Shown here one piece after another: positions 11,741 to 19,334 of a DNA stretch of 64,000 nt (its first letter is position 1; each line of letters opens with the position of its first letter). Source of the stretch: Frateuria_A sp051900535 (lineage in GTDB: Bacteria; Pseudomonadota; Gammaproteobacteria; Xanthomonadales; Rhodanobacteraceae); contig NZ_JBHZGI010000001.1 in assembly GCF_051900535.1 (NCBI RefSeq), positions 620,001 through 684,000 on the forward strand, written 5' to 3'. Under the pieces are notes generated by a model, which saw only the letters and a program-made list of their open reading frames with translations, ran no database searches and was not told where the DNA came from. The position numbers were made by a program, and so were the translations under genes.

Positions 11741-12363
11741 GCGTTTTCCATCCTCTCGAGCAGGTTGAGGAGCATCGCGGCGGTCGCTCCCCAGATGCGA
11801 TGGCCGCCGTGGACGAATTCCGCCATCGCCCGCCGGTGCCCGCGGTAATCCATCACGTAGCGCCTGAGGTTTGCCGGTTCAAGGAAGAACGCGAACGGCA
11901 CCTCGAAGACTTCGGCCACTTCTGCCGGGGTCGGGTAGAGCATCGCGCGCTCGGCGATGCGCGCGACCACCGGCGTGACGCAATAGCCGCTGATCGTCTC
12001 GAAGCAGTCGAGGAAACCCAACGGTTGCACCAGCGCGCGCTCCAGCCCGATCTCTTCCTCGCTTTCGCGCAGGGCGGTGTCGATTGCATCGAGGTCGCCC
12101 GGATCCTGCCGGCCTCCGGGAAAGGCTACCTGCCCCGCATGCGATTGCAGGTGGGCGGTGCGCACGGTGAGGACCAGTCGCGGTTGCACGCCTTCGCGCA
12201 CGCCGACCAGCACGGCTGCGGGGCGCCTCGGTGTGTCGCCGAGCAGGTCGGCCATCTGTGCGTGATTCCAGCCCGGGGCCGCGGGCGGATCGGAGAGTGG
12301 CCGCAGAATACGAGGCAGCGCGTCGAACACGCCCTCGTCCGGACGCTCCGGCGCGCCGTCCAT
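11737..12363 (-). CDS. NudL-like CoA pyrophosphatase (NUDIX hydrolase)
   Basis: A 208-residue NUDIX enzyme of the CoA pyrophosphatase group, which releases 4'-phosphopantetheine from CoA. The characteristic segment GQVAFPGGRQDPGD is followed by ALRESEEEIGL, the metal-binding NUDIX helix. I chose ATG 12363, which overlaps the upstream stop (TGATG), over a start 37 codons upstream that lies inside the DUF1289 gene. Being between a DUF1289 gene and a sulfurtransferase is an operon arrangement without an obvious biochemical link. Confidence 0.88.
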   Translation of the reverse strand: MDGAPERPDEGVFDALPRILRPLSDPPAAPGWNHAQMADLLGDTPRRPAAVLVGVREGVQPRLVLTVRTAHLQSHAGQVAFPGGRQDPGDLDAIDTALRESEEEIGLERALVQPLGFLDCFETISGYCVTPVVARIAERAMLYPTPAEVAEVFEVPFAFFLEPANLRRYVMDYRGHRRAMAEFVHGGHRIWGATAAMLLNLLERMENA

Positions 12364-12551
12364 CACGCCCTCGCGCGCGACGGCAGGATCTCGCGCATGT
12401 AGCGCAGGCGCTCGGCGTCGTCCATGGTCCGCCAGCGCGCGATTTCCTCGCCGCTGCGCAGGCAGCCCTCGCACCAGCCGCGTGCATCCAGGCGACAGAT
12501 GCCGATGCAGGGGGTCAAGGGGGCAACGGGAACGGGGGGGTCGTGCGGCAT
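12363..12551 (-). CDS. DUF1289 domain small protein
   Basis: A 62-residue Cys-rich protein of the DUF1289 family, function unknown. The cysteine pattern C-IGIC-RLDARGWC-EGC suggests metal binding, followed by EEIARWRTM typical of the family. The start MPHDPPV at 12551 gives the usual family length; longer upstream starts add unrelated sequence. It is first in the cluster and is coupled to the NUDIX gene by a 1-bp stop/start overlap. Confidence 0.85.
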   Translation of the reverse strand: MPHDPPVPVAPLTPCIGICRLDARGWCEGCLRSGEEIARWRTMDDAERLRYMREILPSRARA

Positions 12552-12653
12552 TCGCACGATTTTAGCCGATGCGCGGACGCCTGGCTGTGCGGCAAGTACC
12601 TCGACTTCACCCTGAGCGCTGGCGCAACGCGCCGGAATCAATGGACCTGCTCG

Positions 12654-13364
12654 CTACTTGGCGATATCCAGCAACTCGATCTCGAACACCAGCGCCTCGT
12701 TCGGCCCGATCCGCGGCAGTTGCCCGCGTTCGCCGTAGGCCAGTTGCGGCGGGATCACCACCTTCCAGCGATCGCCCACGTGCATGCGCGGGATCACGTC
12801 CTGCCAGCCGGGGATGACCTTGTCGACCTGGAACGTCACCGGTGCACCGTGCGCCCAGGAACTGTCGAACTCGGTACCGTCGACCAGCATGCCGCGGTAG
12901 TTGACCGTCACGGTGCTGGTGACCTTGGGCGTCTGCGTGCCCGCGCCCGCGGCGATCACCGCGTACTGGATGCCCGAGGGCAATTGCACCACACCCGGGC
13001 GCTTGCGGTTCTGTGCCATGAATTGCGCGCTCTTGCGCGCGTTGGCCGCCGCGATGTGCTTGAACTCGTCCACCGCGTTGGCATGCAGTTGCTGCTCCAG
13101 GCGCTCGAGCTGCGCGTGCATGTCCTGCATCGGGACGGCCGGATGGCGCTTGGCATAGGCGTCGGCCATGGCCTTCTGCACGGTGGCCAGGTCCACGTCG
13201 GGTTCACCGCCGGCGAACTGGCTGCCGATCTGGTAGCCGATCGCGTAGGACAGCTTGTGCTTGTCCAGCTTGACCTGCGACGACGGCGCGGCGGCGCGAT
13301 CCTGCGCATGTGCCACGCTTCCCAGCAGCAGCATGCCAAGCGCCAGCCCACCCAGTCGTGTCAT
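12654..13364 (-). CDS. FKBP-type peptidyl-prolyl cis-trans isomerase, Mip/FkpA-like
   Basis: A 236-residue exported prolyl isomerase and chaperone. A signal peptide ends at AHAQ (about residue 21). An N-terminal helical dimerisation region covers about 35-120 (SYAIGYQIGSQF). The FKBP domain follows (VNYRGMLVDGTEFDSSW, then PGWQDVIPRM and AYGERG). It is expected to be periplasmic. It stands alone, upstream of and divergent from the crotonase at 13510. Confidence 0.93.
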   Translation of the reverse strand: MTRLGGLALGMLLLGSVAHAQDRAAAPSSQVKLDKHKLSYAIGYQIGSQFAGGEPDVDLATVQKAMADAYAKRHPAVPMQDMHAQLERLEQQLHANAVDEFKHIAAANARKSAQFMAQNRKRPGVVQLPSGIQYAVIAAGAGTQTPKVTSTVTVNYRGMLVDGTEFDSSWAHGAPVTFQVDKVIPGWQDVIPRMHVGDRWKVVIPPQLAYGERGQLPRIGPNEALVFEIELLDIAK

Positions 13365-13509
13365 GCCTTGCCTCCATCGTCGACGGTACCGACATGCTAA
13401 GCGCTATGGCGACGCCATGCAGCGTCGCAGCCGGCGTTGCTTCGAACCCGCGCGACGGCAAAGGTTCCCGCGCTACCATGCGCGTTTTCCCTCCGCCGGA
13501 GCGCTTGTC

Positions 13510-14292
13510 ATGGCCTATCGCAATCTGGAAATCGCCAACCGCGACGCGGTGCGCATCATCACCGTCAACCGCCCCGACAAGCTCAACGCGCTCAACCGCG
13601 ACACGCTCAACGAACTGACCCTCGCCTTCACCCAGGCGGCGCAGGACGACGCGGTGCGCGCGTTGGTGCTCACCGGCGCGGGCGAAAAGGCTTTCGTCGC
13701 GGGCGCCGACATAGCCGAGATGAATGGCTATACGCCGGTGCAGGCGCAGTCGTTCTCGCGCACCGGGCAGCGCCTGATGAGCACGATCGAGCGGCTGGGC
13801 AAGCCGGTGATCGCGCGCATCCAGGGTTTCGCGCTGGGTGGCGGAATGGAATTGGCGATGGCCTGCCACCTGCGCGTGGCCAGCGAGAAGGCGAAGTTCG
13901 GCCAACCGGAAATCAACCTGGGCCTGATCCCCGGCTTCGGCGGCACCCAGCGCCTGGTACGGCTGGCCGGCCGCAGCGCCGCGCTGGAGCTGTGCCTGAC
14001 CGGCGCGCCGATCGGCGCGCCGCGAGCCTATGAGCTTGGCATCGTCAACCGCGTAGTGGTGCCCGAGGCGCTGGACGAAACCGTCGACGCGCTGGCCAAC
14101 CAGTTGGCCGCCGCCGCGCCGCTGGCCGCCGCGGGCATCCTCGATGCGATTCTGCTCGGCGGCGAGACGGCGCTGGACCAGGGCCTGGAGTTCGAGACAC
14201 AGGGCTTCGCGCTGGCCTTTGCCACCGAGGACATGCGCGAAGGGACGAACGCGTTTCTTGCCAAGCGCAAGGCGGAGTTCAAGGGTCGCTGA
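13510..14292 (+). CDS. Enoyl-CoA hydratase/isomerase family protein, hydratase-like
   Basis: A 260-residue crotonase. Both catalytic glutamates of enoyl-CoA hydratases are present, in ALGGGMELAMA and FGQPEINLGLIPG, so hydration of 2-enoyl-CoA in beta-oxidation or a related pathway is likely. ATG 13510 has a GGAG site; the upstream open frame has no family similarity. It converges on the DUF1684 gene with a hairpin between them. It differs from the paralogue at 10020, which lacks the first Glu. Confidence 0.93.
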   Translation: MAYRNLEIANRDAVRIITVNRPDKLNALNRDTLNELTLAFTQAAQDDAVRALVLTGAGEKAFVAGADIAEMNGYTPVQAQSFSRTGQRLMSTIERLGKPVIARIQGFALGGGMELAMACHLRVASEKAKFGQPEINLGLIPGFGGTQRLVRLAGRSAALELCLTGAPIGAPRAYELGIVNRVVVPEALDETVDALANQLAAAAPLAAAGILDAILLGGETALDQGLEFETQGFALAFATEDMREGTNAFLAKRKAEFKGR

Positions 14293-14300
14293 GACCTTCT

Positions 14301-14326
14301 GCAGGAGCGCCTTCGGGCGCTCCTGC
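14301..14326. repeat. Perfect 11-bp hairpin with TTCG loop between convergent genes
   Basis: GCAGGAGCGCC, TTCG, GGCGCTCCTGC. The arm shares AGGAGCGC with family A repeats. No T-tract follows on either strand, so it is a repeat remnant or an unusual terminator. Confidence 0.6.
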
Positions 14327-14336
14327 AACAGCGGCG

Positions 14337-15251
14337 TCAGTGTCCGCCGCGATACTTCTTCTCACCGGCCGTCACGGCGAGATCCAGCCGGTTCTCCGGC
14401 GGCGCCAGCGGACAGGTGGCGAATGGCGTGAACGCGCACGGCGGGTTGTAGGCCTTGTTGAAATCCAGCTCCACCTTGCCCGGCTGCCACAGGCCGCCCT
14501 TGGGCAACGCCGCGTAGAAGAACCGCGCGGCGCCGTAGGTTTCCTTCCCGGACGTGCGGTCGGCAATCACGAAGAACAGCTCGCCGCCCGGTTCTTCCTG
14601 GTAGGGCATCAGTTCGAAGGTGTGGCCGTCGCGCTGGAACACCGCCTTGCCGGGAACGTCCACCGCCTCGATGGTGCCGATCACCGAACCGATCTCCAGC
14701 TTGTGTCCGGGCGCGAACGGTACCCAGTCGGCCTGGACGCGCCAGGACGGATCGATCGGGAAATAGTCGATGCCCGCGAAGTGCGCGCGGGTCGGCGCTT
14801 GGGGATCCTTGACGCGCAGCGCCTTGCGGCCGTCGCGGTCGATCACGTAGAAGCTCGCGCTGCCGAAACGCACGAGGGTGGGACCCGCGGCGCCGGCGTG
14901 CATGTCGTCGACCAGCGTCGCCTCGGTGACGCTCTTGCCGTCGATGGTGGCGCCCGCATCCTTGTCGAGCGCGATGCGCTGGCTGCCGTCCGCCGCGAGC
15001 GTGACCGTGCCCAGGCGGGCCGGACCGGCAGAGAGCACGATGTCGTTGTCGGCGCCGCTGCCGATGCGGTTGGCGCCTTCATGCAGCCACTCCAGTCCGA
15101 TCAGGCTCAACCAGCCGTCCGGAGCGGTCAGCCGTGCCACGCGGTCGGCGCGCCATTGCTCGACCTGGCGGGAATACGGATCGGTATCGGCGGCGTGCAC
15201 GGCAACGGCTCCCAGGGTGATGGCGGCGAGGAACAGGCTGGCGCGAAGCAT
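14337..15251 (-). CDS. DUF1684 domain exported protein
   Basis: A 304-residue protein of the DUF1684 family with a signal peptide ending near AVHAAD (residue 21). The C-terminal family core is rich in Cys, Pro and Phe, with NKAYNPPCAFTPFATCPLAPPENRL. The biochemical role is unknown. ATG 15251 has a GGAGAG site 5 bp upstream and begins the signal peptide; longer upstream starts read into a repeat. A TATACT -10 box (15285-15280) lies about 30 bp upstream. Confidence 0.85.
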   Translation of the reverse strand: MLRASLFLAAITLGAVAVHAADTDPYSRQVEQWRADRVARLTAPDGWLSLIGLEWLHEGANRIGSGADNDIVLSAGPARLGTVTLAADGSQRIALDKDAGATIDGKSVTEATLVDDMHAGAAGPTLVRFGSASFYVIDRDGRKALRVKDPQAPTRAHFAGIDYFPIDPSWRVQADWVPFAPGHKLEIGSVIGTIEAVDVPGKAVFQRDGHTFELMPYQEEPGGELFFVIADRTSGKETYGAARFFYAALPKGGLWQPGKVELDFNKAYNPPCAFTPFATCPLAPPENRLDLAVTAGEKKYRGGH

Positions 15252-15279
15252 GGGGCTCTCCAGCGTGGGGTGGCGTTCG

Positions 15280-15285
15280 AGTATA
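15280..15285 (-). promoter_or_regulatory. -10 box of the DUF1684 gene
   Basis: TATACT on the minus strand, about 30 bp before the ATG. No convincing -35 is present at the right distance. Confidence 0.4.
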
Positions 15286-15312
15286 GACGAGCCCGCATGC
15301 GTGCCCCGTGGA

Positions 15313-15367
15313 TCGCGCCTGTGCGACCGGGACGCAGGGCGCTCGCCCACAGGTGCGCTCCTGCAGG
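15313..15367. repeat. Paired REP-like element, family A
   Basis: Arms TCGCGCCTGTGCGACC and GCCCACAGGTGCGCTCCTGC pair imperfectly. The second arm ends inside the last codons of mutL-side sequence at about 15367, so the repeat abuts the mutL stop. Confidence 0.6.
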
Positions 15368-15368
15368 A

Positions 15369-17180
15369 TCAGCGACCGCGCAGGAACAGCCGATCGAGTT
15401 CGCCCACCGACAGCTGCACCCAGGTCGGCCGCCCGTGGTTGCACTGGCCGGAGCGCTCGGTCGCCTCCATCTCGCGCAGCAGCGCATTCATCTCCGGCAG
15501 CGTCAGCCGCCGCCCCGCGCGCACCGAACCGTGGCAGGCCATCGTCGATAGCAGTTCGTTCTCCAGCTCCTGCAACCGTCGCGAACTGCCGTGCTGGGCC
15601 AGCTCGGCCAGCACGTCGGTGGTGAGCTGGCCGACGTCGGCGCCCTCGAGCAACGCCGGGATGCGCCGCACCACCACGGTCGACGGACCGCTACGCGAGA
15701 GCTCCAGACCCCAATCGGCCAATGCTTCGGCGTGTTCCTCGGCGGCCGCGGCTTCCTTCGCGCTCACGGACAGGCTCAGCGGCACCAGCAGCATCTGCGA
15801 GCGCAGGTTGCTGCAGGCGCGACCGTTCTTGAGCTTTTCGTAGGTGATGCGCTCGTGCGCCGCATGCATGTCTACCAGCACCAGGCCGTGCGCATTCTCG
15901 GCGAGGATGTAGATGCTCTTGAGCTGGGCGATGGCGAAGCCCAGCGGCGGCGCCTCGCGCTCGTCGGTCTCGGGCATCGCCGTGGCCACGGCAGCGTCCA
16001 TCCGCGCCGATGGCTCGCCCAGCAGCGTGGCGTAATCGGCCAGCGGCTCGTCACGCAGGCCGAGGCTGAGCCGGCTTTGCGCGAACTGCGCGGGGCGTCC
16101 ACTCGCCTGGCCACCGTAGGAATACGACGGTGCCGACGCCGTCTCCGGTTCGAGCGACGACGGCTGCGCTGCCAGCCCTGCCCGCGTTTGCGCCAGCGCC
16201 TCGTGCAGGCTGCGAAAGAGAAAATCGTGCACCAGCCGCTGCTCGCGGAAACGCACCTCGTGCTTGGCCGGATGCACGTTGACGTCCACGCCGGCCGGAT
16301 CGAGTTCCAGGTACAGCACGAAGGCGGGATGGCGACCGTGGAACAGCACGTCCGCATAGGCCTGGCGCACCGCATGGGCGACCACGCGGTCGCGCACCAG
16401 CCGCCCGTTGACATAGAAATACTGGCCATCGTTCTGCCCGCGCGAAGCGGTCGGCAAGCCGACCCAACCGGACAGCTGCATGCCCGCCGCTGCGTGGTCG
16501 ATGTGCAGGCTCTGCGCCGGGAAGTTTTCGCCCAGGACCTCGCCCACACGGGCCAGTGCGGCCGATTGGTCCTGGCAGGCCCTGAACAGGCGCAGCGGCT
16601 TGCCGTTATGGCTCAGGCGGAACTCCACCGAGCGGCGCGCGAGCGAGAGGGATTTGAGCAAATCGTCGATGTGCGCCAGTTCCGTGCGCTCGGCGCGCAG
16701 GAACTTCCGCCGGGCAGGCACGTTGAAGAACAGGTCACGCACCTCGACGCTGGTGCCCGCCGGATGCTGCGCCGGACGCACCGGCTGCATGCGCCCGCCG
16801 TCGACTTCCAGCCGGAACGCGCTGTCGGCATCGCGCAGGCGCGACGTCAGCGCGAAACGCGCCACCGAGGCGACCGACGCCAGCGCCTCACCGCGGAAAC
16901 CCATGCTGGCGACGTGCTCGAGATCGTCGAAGCTGCCAATCTTGCTGGTGGCATGGGACGCCACCGCCAAGGGCAGGTCGTCCGGCCCGATGCCACCGCC
17001 ATCGTCGCGCACGCGGATCAGCCGGGCGCCACCCTGTTCGATGTCCACCTCGATGCGGGTAGCGCCGGCGTCGAGGCTGTTCTCGACCAGTTCCTTCACC
17101 ACCGAGGACGGCCGCTCGATCACCTCGCCGGCGGCGATCTGGTTGATAAGGTCGGGAGGAAGCTGGCGGATGACGGGCAT
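15369..17180 (-). CDS. mutL: DNA mismatch repair protein MutL
   Basis: The 603-residue MutL links MutS recognition to strand incision. GHKL ATPase motifs are present: ELVENSLDAGAT, DDGGGI and GFRGEAL. The C-terminal domain carries DMHAAHERITYE, fitting the latent-endonuclease metal motif DQHA-x2-E-x4-E except Gln to Met, along with ACHGSVRAG and CNHGRPTW. This suggests endonuclease activity, as in bacteria lacking MutH. It is the last gene of nnr-tsaE-amidase-mutL, 84 bp after the amidase. A TAAGCT box 6 bp before the ATG could be an internal promoter. Confidence 0.97.
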   Translation of the reverse strand: MPVIRQLPPDLINQIAAGEVIERPSSVVKELVENSLDAGATRIEVDIEQGGARLIRVRDDGGGIGPDDLPLAVASHATSKIGSFDDLEHVASMGFRGEALASVASVARFALTSRLRDADSAFRLEVDGGRMQPVRPAQHPAGTSVEVRDLFFNVPARRKFLRAERTELAHIDDLLKSLSLARRSVEFRLSHNGKPLRLFRACQDQSAALARVGEVLGENFPAQSLHIDHAAAGMQLSGWVGLPTASRGQNDGQYFYVNGRLVRDRVVAHAVRQAYADVLFHGRHPAFVLYLELDPAGVDVNVHPAKHEVRFREQRLVHDFLFRSLHEALAQTRAGLAAQPSSLEPETASAPSYSYGGQASGRPAQFAQSRLSLGLRDEPLADYATLLGEPSARMDAAVATAMPETDEREAPPLGFAIAQLKSIYILAENAHGLVLVDMHAAHERITYEKLKNGRACSNLRSQMLLVPLSLSVSAKEAAAAEEHAEALADWGLELSRSGPSTVVVRRIPALLEGADVGQLTTDVLAELAQHGSSRRLQELENELLSTMACHGSVRAGRRLTLPEMNALLREMEATERSGQCNHGRPTWVQLSVGELDRLFLRGR

Positions 17181-17264
17181 CGCGCAAGCTTAAAGGGTGG
17201 CGGTGGCGTTGCCCATGCCGCGACGTTTCCCGCGGGAGCGTCCCTACGGGAAGGTCAGGCTGGC

Positions 17265-18713
17265 TCAGCCGGCGGGAATGGCCAGCACCGCGCCTGTCTG
17301 CACGGTATCGCTGCTCATGCGATTGGCGCTCTTGAGCGCATTCACGCTGACGCCGTACTGGCGCGCAATGCTGCCCAGGCTCTCGCCGCGCTCGACCCGG
17401 TGCAAGTCGCGCACGTTGGCGTCTGCGCGCGTGTCCGCCACCGGCGTGGACGCCTCGGTGGCCGAAGCGAGCGCGCCGCTGCGGCGCATGGCTTGCGCAG
17501 CAAACCAGGTGCCCTGCGGCGGAGTCGACTCGAAGTAGTTGCGCACGCCACCGGTCACCGCTTCGGCCAGCTGGCGCTGGTGAGCCGGATCGCGCAACTT
17601 GCGCTCCTCGGCCGGATTACTGATGAAGGCGGTCTCGACCAGGATCGAGGGCACGTCCGGCGAGCGCAGCACCACGAAATTGGCGTGCTCCACGTGGCCG
17701 CGGTGGGTCGGCCCCAGGCTGGCCAATGCCTTGAGCACGTTGCCGGCGATCGACTCGCTGGCCTGGATGGCGTAGCCCTGCTGCAGGTCCAGCAGTACCG
17801 CGGCCAAGCTGTCGTCCTTGTCGTCCAGCGAGACGCCGCCGATCAGGTCGGCGCGGTTTTCGCGGTCGGCCAGCCAGCGTGCCGCCTCGGACGTCTTGCC
17901 GCGCGGCGACAGCACCCACACCGACGAGCCCTTGGCATCGCTGCTGGTGAAGGCGTCGGCGTGGACCGAGACGAACATGTCCGCGTTCTGCTCGCGGGCG
18001 ATCTGGTAGCGACGCTTGAGCGGGATGAAATAATCGCCGTCACGGGTCAGCACGGCTTTCATGCCAGGCTGGCGGTTGATCTCGGCGGCCAGGGCGCGCG
18101 CCACCGCCAAAGTGACGTCCTTTTCCTGCGTGCCGCTGGGGCCGTGCGAGCCGGGATCCTTGCCGCCGTGGCCGGCGTCGATCGCGACGATCACCTTGCG
18201 CTCGCCGCCGAGCAACGCGGCAGCCTGCCTGGCGCCCTTGCCCACGCTGGAAGTCGGCTTGACGCTGGCCAGCACGCCCGGCGCAGGGTCGTCCGTCGTA
18301 TCCGCGATGGCCCCGTCCTTGCGAGGATAGAGATCCAGCACCAGGCGGTAGCCGTGCCCGCCGGCAGGCTTGAGCAGGAAGGTCTTGGGCCGGGAGCCCT
18401 CGGCAGCTTGGGCCAACAGATGCAATTGCCCACCGGAAGCGCGGCTGTCCAGGCTCTTGTAGAGGCCTTGCGCCGCCGGTGCGGCGAAACCGCGCGCCAG
18501 GCCACCGCCGGGCAGCTCCAGCTCGACGGTGTCGCCGTCGCGGCGCAGCCTGTAATCCACCGGGCCGGACAGATCGAACACGACGCGGGTGTAATCCGGG
18601 CCCGCCCAGACGCGGGCGCCCTGGACATCGGCCGCCTGCACCGGGCGCAACGGAAGCGCGGCGGCAAGAGCCACCAGGCCGAGACTTCCCAGGCGCGCAA
18701 ACGTACGTGTCAT
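17265..18713 (-). CDS. N-acetylmuramoyl-L-alanine amidase (AMIN-Amidase_3-LysM)
   Basis: A 482-residue periplasmic zinc amidase splitting septal peptidoglycan, equivalent to AmiB/AmiC. A signal peptide ends at PVQAAD (about residue 27). The AMIN domain covers about 30-130 (VWAGPDYTRVVFDLSGPVDY), Amidase_3 about 190-415 (IDAGHGGKDPGSHG, SVHADAF, ILVETAFISNPAEE), and a C-terminal LysM about 435-480. I chose ATG 18713 for the signal peptide although the Shine-Dalgarno is weak; an in-frame ATG lies 20 codons upstream. It sits between tsaE and mutL, the E. coli amiB position. Confidence 0.94.
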   Translation of the reverse strand: MTRTFARLGSLGLVALAAALPLRPVQAADVQGARVWAGPDYTRVVFDLSGPVDYRLRRDGDTVELELPGGGLARGFAAPAAQGLYKSLDSRASGGQLHLLAQAAEGSRPKTFLLKPAGGHGYRLVLDLYPRKDGAIADTTDDPAPGVLASVKPTSSVGKGARQAAALLGGERKVIVAIDAGHGGKDPGSHGPSGTQEKDVTLAVARALAAEINRQPGMKAVLTRDGDYFIPLKRRYQIAREQNADMFVSVHADAFTSSDAKGSSVWVLSPRGKTSEAARWLADRENRADLIGGVSLDDKDDSLAAVLLDLQQGYAIQASESIAGNVLKALASLGPTHRGHVEHANFVVLRSPDVPSILVETAFISNPAEERKLRDPAHQRQLAEAVTGGVRNYFESTPPQGTWFAAQAMRRSGALASATEASTPVADTRADANVRDLHRVERGESLGSIARQYGVSVNALKSANRMSSDTVQTGAVLAIPAG

Positions 18714-18736
18714 GGCGTCGCATTGAAACGCAGCAA

Positions 18737-18789
18737 AAATGCGATTGCAAGGGTTTTTCCCTTGGATATCCATAACCTGCATCGCATTT
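18737..18789 (-). repeat. Nested inverted repeat in the amidase leader
   Basis: AAATGCGAT (18737-18745) pairs with ATCGCATTT (18781-18789), enclosing a hairpin CAAGGG/CCCTTG with a 5-nt loop (18748-18764). It lies in the 162-bp gap between the tsaE stop and the amidase ATG. Confidence 0.5.
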
Positions 18790-18875
18790 GTCATGACTGT
18801 CCAAGGTATGGCCAGCAAGCCGCGCTTTCCCGGCGCAAAACCGCCAGTAGCACTTTTTTCTTACGGAACCGTAAC

Positions 18876-19334
18876 TTAGGACTCGGCCAAACGCCTCAAC
18901 AAGTCCCTTCCGCGGTCGCTGTGCGGGACGGCCCTGGCACACCGTCCGGAGTTGGCATGCTCCAGCTCCAGGACCAAGTCCGGCGCCGGCAAGGCACCGG
19001 TGCCCCGCTCGGGCCACTCGACCAGCACCAGTGCAGCCGGATCGCCGAGGGCGTCCAGGCCCAGCCATTCCAGTTCGCCAGGGTCGGCGATGCGGTAGAG
19101 GTCCAGGTGCCAGGCGATAAGTTCGCCGGCGCGATAGGACTCGACCAGGCTGTAGGTCGGGCTCTTGACCCGCTCACCCACGCCCAGGGCGGTAAGCAGC
19201 GCACGGGCGAAGCTGGTCTTGCCGGCGCCCAGGTCGCCGTGCAGGTAGAGCACCATGCCGCCGTCGATCGCAGCAGCGAAGCGTTGGGCCAGCGCCGAGG
19301 TGGCGGTTTCGTCGGGGAGGGTCCAGTAGCTCAT
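18876..19334 (-). CDS. tsaE: tRNA t6A biosynthesis ATPase TsaE
   Basis: A 152-residue P-loop ATPase needed with TsaB, TsaC and TsaD for N6-threonylcarbamoyladenosine at A37 of ANN-decoding tRNAs. Walker A GDLGAGKTSF is near residue 33, followed by SPTYSLVESY and HLDLYRI, typical of the family. The start MSYWTLPDE at 19334 overlaps the nnr stop by 4 bp and gives the usual length; the open frame upstream is antisense/overlap sequence. The other tsa genes are not in the window. Confidence 0.95.
   Translation of the reverse strand: MSYWTLPDETATSALAQRFAAAIDGGMVLYLHGDLGAGKTSFARALLTALGVGERVKSPTYSLVESYRAGELIAWHLDLYRIADPGELEWLGLDALGDPAALVLVEWPERGTGALPAPDLVLELEHANSGRCARAVPHSDRGRDLLRRLAES

Noticed and set aside
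14301..14326. Hairpin between the crotonase and DUF1684 genes as a terminator
   Set aside because: Perfect stem but no T-tract on either strand; listed as a repeat instead.
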